Assembly (NCBI GenBank): GCA_035606355.1
Contig: DATNFO010000054.1
Coordinates: 62,001 to 126,000 of the forward strand
DNA length: 64,000 nucleotides
Source: Sulfopaludibacter sp035606355
Lineage (GTDB): Bacteria; Acidobacteriota; Terriglobia; Bryobacterales; Bryobacteraceae
Direction of reading: 5' to 3'
Part shown: positions 37,293 through 48,076 of the stretch, piece after piece
Position numbering within the stretch: position 1 is the first letter of the stretch
How the letters are laid out: every line of letters begins with the position of its first letter
Program-made: the position numbers and the translations under genes
The notes under the pieces: generated by a model
What the model saw: the letters and a program-made list of their open reading frames with translations, nothing else
Databases searched by the model: none
What the model was told of the DNA's origin: nothing

Positions 37293-38738
37293 ATGGATAT
37301 TACGATTGCACAGCAACCTCTCGAACAACTCGAGACAGATGCCCTCATACTGCCTGTTTTTGAGGGTCGCCCGGAGGAGCGGTTCGGCGCTGCCGCTCTG
37401 ATTGCGCAGGGTGAGGTGTCGGGAAAGCCGATGGAGCTCACCCTCTTGCACCATGCGCCGGGCGTCGCGGCCAAGCGCATTTTGCTCGCCGGCGTTGGAA
37501 AGCCGGAAAAGTTTACAAATGCGGACCTACGGAAAGCGATTGCGGCCGCGGTTCGGCAGCTCCGCTCGAAGTCCGTGCGGCGGATCGCTGTTGCCCTGGA
37601 GGGCCAGTGTGGTTCGTCTGAATACGCTTCCGCCGCCGTCGAAGGAGCCATCCTGGGCAATTACGAGCCGGATCGTCACAAATCCGGGAATGACAAAAAG
37701 CCGGTTGAGGCACTTGCGGTGGTCGCGGGGCAAGGCGCGTCGGGGATCGAAGAGGGGGTTCAGCGGGGCCGAATTCTCGCCGAGGCGCAGAACTTCACGC
37801 GCGACCTGGTCAATGAGCCCGCCAACCTCCTGACTCCGCTCAAGATGGCGGATGCCGCGCGGCAAATGGCCGGCGAATTCGGCCTGGAATGCGAAATCCT
37901 CGACCGCGACGCTATGGCGAAGCTCGGCATGGGGTCGCTTCTCGGAGTCGCGCAAGGGAGTGCCGAGCCTCCCGTTCTGATCGTGATCCGCTACCGGTCT
38001 CAGGGCTCACAGGATGGCAGTGTACACCTGGCTCTGGTGGGCAAAGGCGTCACTTTCGACACCGGCGGCATCTCCATCAAGCCTGCCGACGGCATGGAGA
38101 AAATGAAGTACGACATGGGAGGCGGCGCCGCCATGCTGGGAGCGATGCGCGCGATCGCGCAACTGAAACCCGCGATTCCCGTGACGGCTTTTGTGCCGTG
38201 CGTGGAGAACATGCCGGGCAGCCGCGCGCAGCGGCCGGGCGACATCGTGACCGCCATGAGCGGCAAGACCATCGAAGTGATAAACACCGATGCGGAAGGC
38301 CGCCTGATCCTCGCCGATGCTATGGCGTATGCGCGAAAACAAGGCTGCACGCACATGGTGGACGCCGCCACGCTGACCGGAGCGGTCGTGGTAGCGCTCG
38401 GGCATCTGCGTGTCGGATTGTTCGCGAACAACGACGCGCTACGAGATCGGGTATTGGCTGCAGCGGATGCGGAGGGCGAGCGCATGTGGGCGATGCCCAT
38501 GGACGATGATTATCGCGACTACCTCAAGACACCGTTCGCCGACGTCGCCAACGTGGGCGGTCGATGGGGAGGCGCGATCACTGCCGCGATGTTCCTCAAG
38601 GAATTCGCCGAAGACACCCCGTGGGTCCATCTCGACATTGCCGGGACGGCATGGCTCGACGACGCGAAACCCTTCGCAGCGAAAGGTCCGACGGGAGTGC
38701 CTGTCAGAACTTTGGTGCGTCTGGCGATGGATTGGTAA
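37293..38738 (+). CDS. pepA: Leucyl aminopeptidase (M17 family)
   Basis: 481 residues from the ATG at 37293; an upstream TTG frame is rejected. M17 enzymes use two metal ions to remove N-terminal residues from peptides and form hexamers. Metal and active-site motifs are clear: VGKGVTFDTGGISIKPADGMEKMKYDMGGGAA, and the signature NTDAEGRLILADAM. The N-terminal regulatory domain (about 1-160) is the macro-like PepA fold. The 272-bp gap upstream holds small inverted repeats (AATTCCAT/ATGGAATT near 37212) but no other gene. Confidence 0.95.
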   Translation: MDITIAQQPLEQLETDALILPVFEGRPEERFGAAALIAQGEVSGKPMELTLLHHAPGVAAKRILLAGVGKPEKFTNADLRKAIAAAVRQLRSKSVRRIAVALEGQCGSSEYASAAVEGAILGNYEPDRHKSGNDKKPVEALAVVAGQGASGIEEGVQRGRILAEAQNFTRDLVNEPANLLTPLKMADAARQMAGEFGLECEILDRDAMAKLGMGSLLGVAQGSAEPPVLIVIRYRSQGSQDGSVHLALVGKGVTFDTGGISIKPADGMEKMKYDMGGGAAMLGAMRAIAQLKPAIPVTAFVPCVENMPGSRAQRPGDIVTAMSGKTIEVINTDAEGRLILADAMAYARKQGCTHMVDAATLTGAVVVALGHLRVGLFANNDALRDRVLAAADAEGERMWAMPMDDDYRDYLKTPFADVANVGGRWGGAITAAMFLKEFAEDTPWVHLDIAGTAWLDDAKPFAAKGPTGVPVRTLVRLAMDW

Positions 38739-38750
38739 GTACACGGTGCG

Positions 38751-38798
38751 GGCGAGCTGCGCTCGCCCCAATAGGAAAGATTCCTGTTGGCACGTGCC
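38751..38798. repeat. Double-hairpin repeat, copy C
   Basis: GGCGAGC / GCTCGCC with a 3-nt loop (38751-38767), then CAATAGG / CCTGTTG (38769-38789), then the perfect palindrome GGCACGTGCC (38789-38798). It begins 12 bp after the pepA stop. Same layout and partly same sequence as the copy at 22841. Confidence 0.6.
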
Positions 38799-38839
38799 GT
38801 GAAATCGCACCATTCGAACTTTAAGGCATAATTAAACTA

Positions 38840-41491
<2,652 letters not shown>

Positions 41492-41508
41492 CCGGTACGC
41501 ACGGGCCG

Positions 41509-42114
41509 CTACTTTTTCTTTTTTGCGGGCTCCGGGCCCACTCGCTGAATGGTCACGCTCAGGATTTTCGCGGGCGTGACCGGCTTGTCATCATGGCCGG
41601 GCAATCGATTGATTCGCTCGACCACGTCCATCCCGCGGACCACCTGCCCGAAGATGGAGTACTTCATATCCCAACGGCGCACGGCGTCCACGGTGATGAA
41701 GAACTGGCATCCGCCGGAATCGGGCTCTCCTGTATTGGCGACGGCGAGGCGTCCCGAACGGTCGAAGCGAAGCCCGGGAAGGAACTCGTCGCGCAGCGTG
41801 ACTCCGCAATTGTGCGAACCTGTTCCGGTAGGGTCGCCCGCCTGAATCATCTCGCCGCGAATCACGCGATGGAACGTGACACCGTCGTAGAGAGGTCCGC
41901 GCACCATCTGGCCTTTTGCATTGCGCCACGGCTTGGTGCCCTGCGCCAGCGCGACGAAGTTCGCCACTGCCAGAGGAACGTCCTTCTCGTACAACTGAGC
42001 GGTGATCACGCCTTCGGACGTGTTGAAGACGGCGTAAAGGCCCTTGGGCAGTGCAGGCGGCTCCTGGGCAATCGCCGCCGAGGCTAACAGCACCGTCAGA
42101 ACAGCGGACCGCAT
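41509..42114 (-). CDS. Peptidyl-prolyl cis-trans isomerase, cyclophilin type (secreted), copy 1
   Basis: 201 residues with a signal peptide (MRSAVLTVLLASAAIAQEPP). The cyclophilin domain shows FNTSEGVITAQLYEKDVPLAVANFVALAQG, FHRVIRGEMIQAGDPTGTGSHNCG, and LAVANTGEPDSGGCQFFITVDAVRRWDMKYSIFGQVVRGMDVVERI. The arginine of FHRVI and the QFFIT segment, both part of the active site, are present. It ends in KKKK. It should help fold exported proteins in the periplasm. A related gene lies 5 bp upstream on the same strand, so the two form a paralogous pair in one operon. Confidence 0.93.
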   Translation of the reverse strand: MRSAVLTVLLASAAIAQEPPALPKGLYAVFNTSEGVITAQLYEKDVPLAVANFVALAQGTKPWRNAKGQMVRGPLYDGVTFHRVIRGEMIQAGDPTGTGSHNCGVTLRDEFLPGLRFDRSGRLAVANTGEPDSGGCQFFITVDAVRRWDMKYSIFGQVVRGMDVVERINRLPGHDDKPVTPAKILSVTIQRVGPEPAKKKK

Positions 42115-42119
42115 CGGCG

Positions 42120-42821
42120 TTATTTCTTGGTTGCGGGCGCGGTCTTCGGAGCCGATTTCTTAGCGCCCGCGGGCGCTGCCTTGGCTGGCTCCGGACCCAC
42201 TCGCTTAATCGTGACGCTGATCAACTTTGGCTGCGGATCCTTCGGCCGCGTGCGGTCGCCCATGGTAACCGGAACGCGCGATATCGCCTTCACCACGTCC
42301 TGACCCTCCACCACCTGGCCGAAGATGGTGTAATTGCCATCCCAGGGCGCAGCGGTCGGCGCCTGCGTGATGAAGAACTGGCAGCCGGCGGAATTCTTCT
42401 CGCCGGTGTTGGCCATCGCCAGCCGCCCCGGTTTATCGAACTTCAGGTCGGGGCGGATCTCGTCTTTTACATGCACGCCGCAGTCGTGGTCGCCTTTGCC
42501 GGTGGGGTCGCCGGCCTGGATCATCGTGTCCATCATGATCCGGTGGAAGGTGATGTTGTTGTACAACGGCTTGTGTACCAGTGCCTTGGTCTTGGGGTCT
42601 CTCCACGCCTTCGTGCCCTTCGCCAGCCCGACGAAATTCGCCACCGTGGCGGGCGTTTCCTTTTCGAATAACTCCGCGGTGATGGTCCCCATCGATGTAT
42701 TGAACACGGCGTAGAGGCCGTCTTTCAGGGGGGCTCCGGGAGCGGCGGCGCCGGCCGGTGCGGAAGGGGTTTGTGCCAAGGCACACGCGGCAATCGTCAG
42801 CAGCAAAGAGAATGCTTTCAT
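42120..42821 (-). CDS. Peptidyl-prolyl cis-trans isomerase, cyclophilin type (secreted), copy 2
   Basis: 233 residues from the ATG at 42821, supported by GGAGAACCA just upstream and a signal peptide (MKAFSLLLTIAACALAQTP). The domain has FNTSMGTITAELFEKETPATVANFVGLAKG, FHRIMMDTMIQAGDPTGKGDHDCG, LAMANTGEKNSAGCQFFITQAPTAAPWDGNYTIFGQVVEGQDVVKAI. It ends with a Lys/Ala/Pro-rich tail. It is the first gene of the cyclophilin pair and is divergent from the aldo/keto reductase gene across only about 32 bp. Confidence 0.93.
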   Translation of the reverse strand: MKAFSLLLTIAACALAQTPSAPAGAAAPGAPLKDGLYAVFNTSMGTITAELFEKETPATVANFVGLAKGTKAWRDPKTKALVHKPLYNNITFHRIMMDTMIQAGDPTGKGDHDCGVHVKDEIRPDLKFDKPGRLAMANTGEKNSAGCQFFITQAPTAAPWDGNYTIFGQVVEGQDVVKAISRVPVTMGDRTRPKDPQPKLISVTIKRVGPEPAKAAPAGAKKSAPKTAPATKK

Positions 42822-42853
42822 TGGTTCTCCGTTAAGTACGTATGATAGCGAAT

Positions 42854-43819
42854 ATGCAATATGTTCGGCTCGGTTCCACCGGCGTGAAAGTGTCGCGCCT
42901 TTGCCTCGGCGCAATGACCTATGGCTCCAAGAAATGGCGCGAGTGGGTGCTGGAAGAAGACGAAAGCCGTCCCTTCATTCAGCGAGCCCTGGAACTCGGC
43001 ATCAATTTCTTCGACACGGCAGATGTCTATTCACAGGGTGTGAGCGAGGAGATTCTCGGGCGTGCGCTCCGCGACTTCGGCAGCCGCGACAAGATCGTCC
43101 TCGCCACGAAAGTCCACAGTCCGATGGGGGACGATCCCAACCACCGCGGCCTCTCCCGCAAACACATACGGCACGCCATTGACGATAGCCTTCGCCGCCT
43201 CGGCACGGATTACGTCGACCTTTACCAGATCCACCGCCTCGATCGCGAGACCGAAATGGACGAGATTGTGGAAGCCCTCGACGACGTGGTGAAGCAGGGC
43301 AAAGCCCTCTACGTCGGGGCGTCATCGATGTACGCGTGGCAGTTCGCGAAAATGTTGTACCTGGCCGATGCGCTCGGCGCATCGCGCTTCGTTTCCATGC
43401 AGAACCACTACAACATCATCTACCGCGAAGAAGAACGCGAGATGATGCCGCTGTGCCGCGACGAGGGAATCGCTGTGATCCCGTGGAGTCCGATGGCGCG
43501 CGGCTTCGTGATGGGCAACCGCAAGGACACGACGCGCGGAAAAACCGACGAGTACGCGCAGAGTCTCTATTTCCAGCAATCCGACTACGACGTGGTGGAG
43601 CGCATCACGCAAGTGGCTAAAGCACGCGGAGTTTCCAACGCGCAGATCGCGCTGGCGTGGCTGCTGCACCAGCCGGGAGTCACGGCGCCCATTGTCGGAG
43701 CGAGCAAGATGCCGCACCTGGAAGATGCGGTCAAAGCGCTCGACCTGAAACTTGACGACGCGGAACTGCACTCGCTGGCCGAACCCTATCGCTGCCACCC
43801 GGTGCTGGGCCACTCGTAA
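42854..43819 (+). CDS. Aldo/keto reductase
   Basis: 321 residues from the ATG at 42854 (an ATG four codons earlier is also open). The NADPH-dependent TIM-barrel family is seen in MQYVRLGSTGVKVSRLCLGAMTYG, NFFDTADVYSQGVSEEILGRAL (D and Y of the active site), KIVLATKVHSPMG (K), DYVDLYQIHRLDRETEMDEIVEALDDVVKQGKALYVGASSMYAWQF (H) and GVSNAQIALAWLLHQPGVTAPIVGASKMPHLEDAVKALDLKL. Catalytic D, Y, K and H are all present. Such proteins reduce aldehydes or ketones; the substrate is unknown. The TATGAT at 42841-42846 could be a -10 box, which would give an almost leaderless message. Confidence 0.93.
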   Translation: MQYVRLGSTGVKVSRLCLGAMTYGSKKWREWVLEEDESRPFIQRALELGINFFDTADVYSQGVSEEILGRALRDFGSRDKIVLATKVHSPMGDDPNHRGLSRKHIRHAIDDSLRRLGTDYVDLYQIHRLDRETEMDEIVEALDDVVKQGKALYVGASSMYAWQFAKMLYLADALGASRFVSMQNHYNIIYREEEREMMPLCRDEGIAVIPWSPMARGFVMGNRKDTTRGKTDEYAQSLYFQQSDYDVVERITQVAKARGVSNAQIALAWLLHQPGVTAPIVGASKMPHLEDAVKALDLKLDDAELHSLAEPYRCHPVLGHS

Positions 43820-43852
43820 AGTGCCGCGCCGGGGTACCCGATTGTGATGGAA

Positions 43853-43858
43853 TATAAT
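43853..43858 (+). promoter_or_regulatory. Consensus -10 box before the PIG-L gene
   Basis: A perfect TATAAT lies 31 bp before the start codon at 43890. The bases 17 bp further upstream do not resemble a -35 box, so activator help is likely if this is the promoter. A strong ribosome site, GGAGGAGA, lies at 43873-43880. Confidence 0.4.
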
Positions 43859-43889
43859 ACCGGACAATGTTGGGAGGAGAACCTAATTC

Positions 43890-46640
43890 ATGAGACGCCA
43901 TTTCCTGATTGCCGCCGGTAGTGCCACGGTGTTGATGGGGAGCTTCGTGCTCGCGCAAACCCGCATGGCATTTCCGATCGTGGCGCAGGATAGCGGCCAC
44001 GTTAAACTCGGGCTGCTGCTGAGAAAACTTACGGTATCGGGCACATTTATGCAGGCGCCCGCGCATCCGGATGACGAGACCAACGCCATGCTCGCGTACT
44101 TCGGCTACGGCATGGGCTTGCGCTCCGTGGATGTGCAGAACAATCGCGGCGATGGCGGCCAGAACGAAATCGGGCCTGAATTGTTCAGCGATATCGCGGT
44201 GCTGCGCACCAGCGAATTGCTGTCGGCCCACCGCATCGACGGCGCGGAGCAGTATTTCACGCGAGCCATCGATTACGGCTACTCGTTCGATCCCCAGGAA
44301 GTCATCGATAAGTGGGGGCGCGAATCCATTGTCGGCGATTATGTGCGGCTCATTCGCACGATCCGCCCTGACGTCATCGTCACCATGAACATTCAAGGCC
44401 GGGGCGGCGATCGGGCGCACGAGGCGACTACGCTGCTGGTCCGCGAGTCCTTCCGCGCGGCGGGCGACCCCGACAAGTATCGCGAGCAGTTCGAAGAGGG
44501 GCTGCGTCCCTGGCAGGCGAAAAAGCTGTACTTTGCCGCGGGATTCGGGGGCCCTGGCGGTGGCCGCGGCGGCCGTGGCGGAGCGGAAGCCGCGCCGCCT
44601 CCGCGCCCTGCCACTCCGCCGGTGAAGACGACGCCCGTCAACACAGCGGCTTACGATCCGCTGCTGGGGCGCACTTACTCCGAAATCGGCGCCGACGCTC
44701 GCAGCTACCACAAGTGCCAGGGCACTGGGGGGCTGCCGCCGCTGCCGGGAATTACGGGCGGACGCGGAGGCCGCGGCTTCGGTCCCGGCGGTTACCAGTT
44801 GATGGATACAACCATCGCGGGAGAGATGGGAAAGGATGAGCAATCGCTCTTCGACGGCATCGACACCAGTTTGCTCTCCATCGCCCAGTATGCCGGCCCG
44901 ACCCCTCCGCAGCCGCTCACCAGCGGCCTGGCGGCGATTCTATCGGAGGGTAAGCGCGCGCAAGCCGCATTCGCCTCCGGAGACGATGGCGCAACCGCCG
45001 GTCCAGTGGAAGCCGGTCTTGCGGCGGTGCGTGCGTTGCGCGCGGAATTGCCCTCGATGGGTCTCAGTGCAAATGCCAGGTACGAAGTCGATTACCGCCT
45101 GGGCTTAAAAGAGCGCGATTACCAGGATGCCGTGCTCGCCGCGCATGGACTGACCTTCGATGCAGTGGCCGATGACGGTCTCGTGATCGCCGGGCAGCCC
45201 ATAAAGGTGTCTCTGGTGGGCGTCAATCGAGGCGCTTCCGAGGTCACCGTGAGCAGCGTTGATGTTGCGGGTTTCGATGGCGCGAACACGTGCAAGGCCG
45301 AGACCGTTAAGAAGGACGGCAATTTCACCTGCGCGCTCGAGGCCAAAATTCCGGCCGACGCGAAGCTCACGACGCCGTATTTCCACGATAATTACTGGAA
45401 ACATCCGCAGAATCAGGCGATCAATATTTTCGATCCGTCCGTGCCTTTCGGACTGCCCTTTGCGCCGACGCCTTTCCACGTGACCTTTCATATCAAAGCG
45501 GGGAGCGCCGAGGTGACGCACGATGTTCCCGTGCAATACCGCTACGTGAAGGATGTCTACTTCGGCGACAAGCGAATGGAGCTCAATGTGGTGCCCGCGT
45601 TTTCGGTGCGTGTCACGCCGGGGCTGGATGTGATTCCGGTATCGAGCGCGGCGGCGAAACCCGCGCAGCGTGAGATCCACGTTACGGTCACCAATGGAAC
45701 CAAGGGCGCGGCTCAAGTCAGCGTGGCGCTGGAGCTTCCGTCCGGTTGGAAGGCCACACCCGCGAATGTGCCTATCAGTTTCGGACACGAGGACGAATCG
45801 CTCTCGGCGCGCTTTCAGGTTGCCGCTCCCGCCGGGGCGAAAATCGGCGAATACAAGCTCAAGGCCATCGTCACATCGGCCGCAACCGGGTCGCAGCAGT
45901 TCGCGAACGGGTATCAGGAGATCGAATATCCGCACATTCAACGCCGCCAGGTGATCAAGCCGGCGGAAGCCACGCTCAAGGTGGTGGACGTGAAGGTCAC
46001 CCCGAATATCAACGTCGGCTATATCGTAGGCGTTGGCGATCAGGTGCCGGAGGCAATCCAGCAACTCGGCGCCAAGGTGTCGTTCATCGACACGGATGAG
46101 TTGGCGTGGGGAGATCTTTCCAAGCACGACATCATCGTCACCGGCGTCCGGGCGTACGAACGGCGCGCGGACCTGCGGGCGTACAACCGGCGTCTGCTGG
46201 ATTATGTGCAGCGCGGCGGCACGGTCATCGTGCAGTACAACAAGATGGAGTTTAACCAGGCGGAGTACGGCCCGTTCCCGGCGAAGGTCAGCGGAAACCG
46301 CGTAAGCGACGAAACGGTCCCGGTGAAGGTGCTCGTGCCGTCGCATCCGGTGTTCAACTTTCCGAATAAGATCGGCGAAAAAACGTGGGCGGGTTGGGTG
46401 CAGGAGCGCGGGCTGTATTTCCTGGGCGAGAAGGACAAGAAGTACACGGACCTGGTCGCGATGACCGATTCGTTCAAGGACAATCCGGGCGAGAAACTTG
46501 GGTCAATGGTGGAAGGCCGCATCGGCAAAGGCCGCTGGATCTACCTCGGCCTGGGTCTCTGGCGGCAACTGCCGGCCGGCACAGACGGCGCGTATCAACT
46601 GCTCGCCAACCTGCTGAGCTTGCCGAAAGCCCCGCAATAA
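43890..46640 (+). CDS. Large secreted PIG-L (LmbE-like) family deacetylase
   Basis: 916 residues with a signal peptide (MRRHFLIAAGSATVLMGSFVLAQ). The zinc deacetylase domain covers about 45-235, with the metal motif HPDDE at 59-63, GYGMGLRSVDVQNNRGDGGQNEIG and HEATTLLVRESF. A Gly/Arg/Pro-rich linker (about 220-255) leads to a long C-terminal half that includes an NPCBM/NEW2-like or Ig-like region (VTVTNGTKGAAQVSVALELPSGWKATP) and a final glutamine-amidotransferase-like fold (GYIVGVGDQVPEAIQQLGAKVSFIDTDEL ... DIIVTGVRAYE). Family members deacetylate N-acetylglucosamine-type sugars; this layout is common in Solibacter and Bacteroidota. Natural substrate unknown. Confidence 0.9.
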   Translation: MRRHFLIAAGSATVLMGSFVLAQTRMAFPIVAQDSGHVKLGLLLRKLTVSGTFMQAPAHPDDETNAMLAYFGYGMGLRSVDVQNNRGDGGQNEIGPELFSDIAVLRTSELLSAHRIDGAEQYFTRAIDYGYSFDPQEVIDKWGRESIVGDYVRLIRTIRPDVIVTMNIQGRGGDRAHEATTLLVRESFRAAGDPDKYREQFEEGLRPWQAKKLYFAAGFGGPGGGRGGRGGAEAAPPPRPATPPVKTTPVNTAAYDPLLGRTYSEIGADARSYHKCQGTGGLPPLPGITGGRGGRGFGPGGYQLMDTTIAGEMGKDEQSLFDGIDTSLLSIAQYAGPTPPQPLTSGLAAILSEGKRAQAAFASGDDGATAGPVEAGLAAVRALRAELPSMGLSANARYEVDYRLGLKERDYQDAVLAAHGLTFDAVADDGLVIAGQPIKVSLVGVNRGASEVTVSSVDVAGFDGANTCKAETVKKDGNFTCALEAKIPADAKLTTPYFHDNYWKHPQNQAINIFDPSVPFGLPFAPTPFHVTFHIKAGSAEVTHDVPVQYRYVKDVYFGDKRMELNVVPAFSVRVTPGLDVIPVSSAAAKPAQREIHVTVTNGTKGAAQVSVALELPSGWKATPANVPISFGHEDESLSARFQVAAPAGAKIGEYKLKAIVTSAATGSQQFANGYQEIEYPHIQRRQVIKPAEATLKVVDVKVTPNINVGYIVGVGDQVPEAIQQLGAKVSFIDTDELAWGDLSKHDIIVTGVRAYERRADLRAYNRRLLDYVQRGGTVIVQYNKMEFNQAEYGPFPAKVSGNRVSDETVPVKVLVPSHPVFNFPNKIGEKTWAGWVQERGLYFLGEKDKKYTDLVAMTDSFKDNPGEKLGSMVEGRIGKGRWIYLGLGLWRQLPAGTDGAYQLLANLLSLPKAPQ

Positions 46641-46694
46641 AGTGGGGAGAGGACTCCGTCCTGTTGCAGTCGCGCCCCGCGCGACCTGACGGGA

Positions 46695-46925
46695 GTGAAA
46701 AAATCCCCGGCACCTTTTACCGCTCCCTAACGGTCACGGCTCCGTATGTAGTTGATTCCGCTAACGGAGCCGCGACCGTAAGGAAGCGGTAAAAGGTGTA
46801 TCGAAAGGCGAATGAAGCGCGACGAGAACAACAGCCGGATTTTCACAAGCCGTAAGGAAGCGGTAAAAGGTGTATCGGAAGGCGTATGGAGCGCGACGAG
46901 AACAGCAGCCCGGATTTCTTCAGAA
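46695..46925. mobile_element. MITE-like repeat element, locus 2, inverted and partly deleted
   Basis: The element is in the opposite orientation to locus 1. It starts GTGAAAAAATCC at 46695, contains the 88-nt core at 46711-46798 (34-nt arms, three mismatches), and ends GGATTTTCAC at 46846 for a 152-bp unit whose flank next to the first end lacks about 40 bp. A second fragment (46847-46922) repeats the outer arm and flank. Together they fill most of the 310-bp gap between the PIG-L gene and the enoyl-CoA hydratase stop. No gene seen in the gap. Confidence 0.75.
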
Positions 46926-46950
46926 CCCCGGCACGGCCTAAAAGCGTGCC

Positions 46951-47742
46951 CTATGTCTTCTCTCCGGGGTAATCGTTGGTCTGGCGCACTGACGGCCATT
47001 GCGGCTGACGTTTCTCGCGGAAGGCGCGGATGCCCTCCTGGAAGTCCGGACTTTGGAAGAGCTCTTCGCGGACGCGGCGGGCGATCAGGCCGGCTACGTC
47101 CCAATTCTTGCCGCGCACTTCCTGAACGAAGCCGAGCCCGCTGCGGATCGCCGAAGGACTGTAGTTCGCGAGCTCCGTGGCAATCTCCATGGCGCGCTTT
47201 TCCGGCTCGGGATGGATTTCCTGGACCAGTGTGAGGTCGCGCGCTTCCTGCGCTGCCACGATGCGGCCCGTCAGTGCGAGCGCTACCGCACGGCGTTCGC
47301 CGAGAGCGCCTTCCACGGCCCGGAACACGAGAAACGGCCAGAGTCCCAGCTTGATCTCCGTCAGGCCGAAGCGCGCCCCTTCGGAAGCCACCACGATGTG
47401 GCAGTTGGCGGCCAACCCCAAGCCTCCGCCGAGCGCGGGTCCGGCGACGGCGGCGATGAGCGGCGTTCCCAAACGGTCGATCAACGTAAATAGCTGCTCG
47501 TGCACGGTGCTCAGGGCGCCAGGGGCGAGATGCGCGATTTCATCGAGATCCATGCCCGCGCAGTAGGCGGGTCCGTTCGCGGCGAGCACGATGGCGCCCA
47601 CCTGAGGATCGCGATCGGCGCGGCCGATGGTGTCGACAAGAACGCGGCAGAGGTCGCTGTTCAGCGCGTTGCGCTTCTCCGGACGGTTTAGCGTCAGCCA
47701 CAGGATACGTCCGCGGGTTTCGATTTGTAGAGCGTCGCTCAC
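46951..47742 (-). CDS. Enoyl-CoA hydratase/isomerase family protein
   Basis: 263 residues. The crotonase fold is shown by LWLTLNRPEKRNALNSDLCRVL, the oxyanion-hole segment GPAYCAGMDLDEI, and PLIAAVAGPALGGGLGLAANCHIVVASEGARFGLTEIKLGLWPFLVFRAVEGALG. The glutamate in TEIKLG is present; the usual second glutamate region is replaced by WPFLVFRAVEG, as in the glutaconyl-CoA hydratase branch. The ATG overlaps the stop of the AtuA-like gene (ATGA at 47739-47742). AtuA-type proteins and a hydratase are partners in acyclic terpene and leucine breakdown, which suggests a branched acyl-CoA substrate. This is inference. Confidence 0.9.
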   Translation of the reverse strand: MSDALQIETRGRILWLTLNRPEKRNALNSDLCRVLVDTIGRADRDPQVGAIVLAANGPAYCAGMDLDEIAHLAPGALSTVHEQLFTLIDRLGTPLIAAVAGPALGGGLGLAANCHIVVASEGARFGLTEIKLGLWPFLVFRAVEGALGERRAVALALTGRIVAAQEARDLTLVQEIHPEPEKRAMEIATELANYSPSAIRSGLGFVQEVRGKNWDVAGLIARRVREELFQSPDFQEGIRAFREKRQPQWPSVRQTNDYPGEKT

Positions 47743-48050
47743 AGTTCGATCTCCAGCGAGAGGAGGGCCGCTCCGAAGGTCTTGCCTTGAGCATCGGTAC
47801 GCAGCGAGACGGTGCCACCGCCGCCCAGAGCTCCATGCAGCAGGAAGTTCAACGCATCGAGGTTGGGAAGCTCATAGCGGACCACGTCACCTTCCACGAG
47901 GTGACCGAAATGCTGTTTCACCCGTTCGGCAGTGACTTCGTGAACCAGCACCGGATAGTCCTCCGCGCGGTAAGCGATGACTCCGATGTTGCAGGTGTCG
48001 CCTTTGTCGCCGGAGCGAGTGTGAGCGAGGCGGGAGAGCGGTACTTTCAT
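47739..48050 (-). CDS. Stand-alone AtuA-like ferredoxin-fold domain protein
   Basis: 103 residues from the ATG at 48050, supported by GGGAGG about 9 bp upstream. The sequence (VPLSRLAHTRSGDKGDTCNIGVIAYRAEDYPVLVHEVTAERVKQHFGHLVEGDVVRYELPNLDALNFLLHGALGGGGTVSLRTDAQGKTFGAALLSLEIEL) matches the C-terminal domain of AtuA-type (DUF1446) proteins. The large N-terminal part is not in this window, so it must be encoded elsewhere or be absent. It overlaps the enoyl-CoA hydratase by 4 bp. It lies 26 bp after the BY-kinase gene on the same strand but is probably a separate functional unit. Confidence 0.85.
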   Translation of the reverse strand: MKVPLSRLAHTRSGDKGDTCNIGVIAYRAEDYPVLVHEVTAERVKQHFGHLVEGDVVRYELPNLDALNFLLHGALGGGGTVSLRTDAQGKTFGAALLSLEIEL

Positions 48051-48076
48051 GTAGGCGGCCTCCCACCCAGGATACG

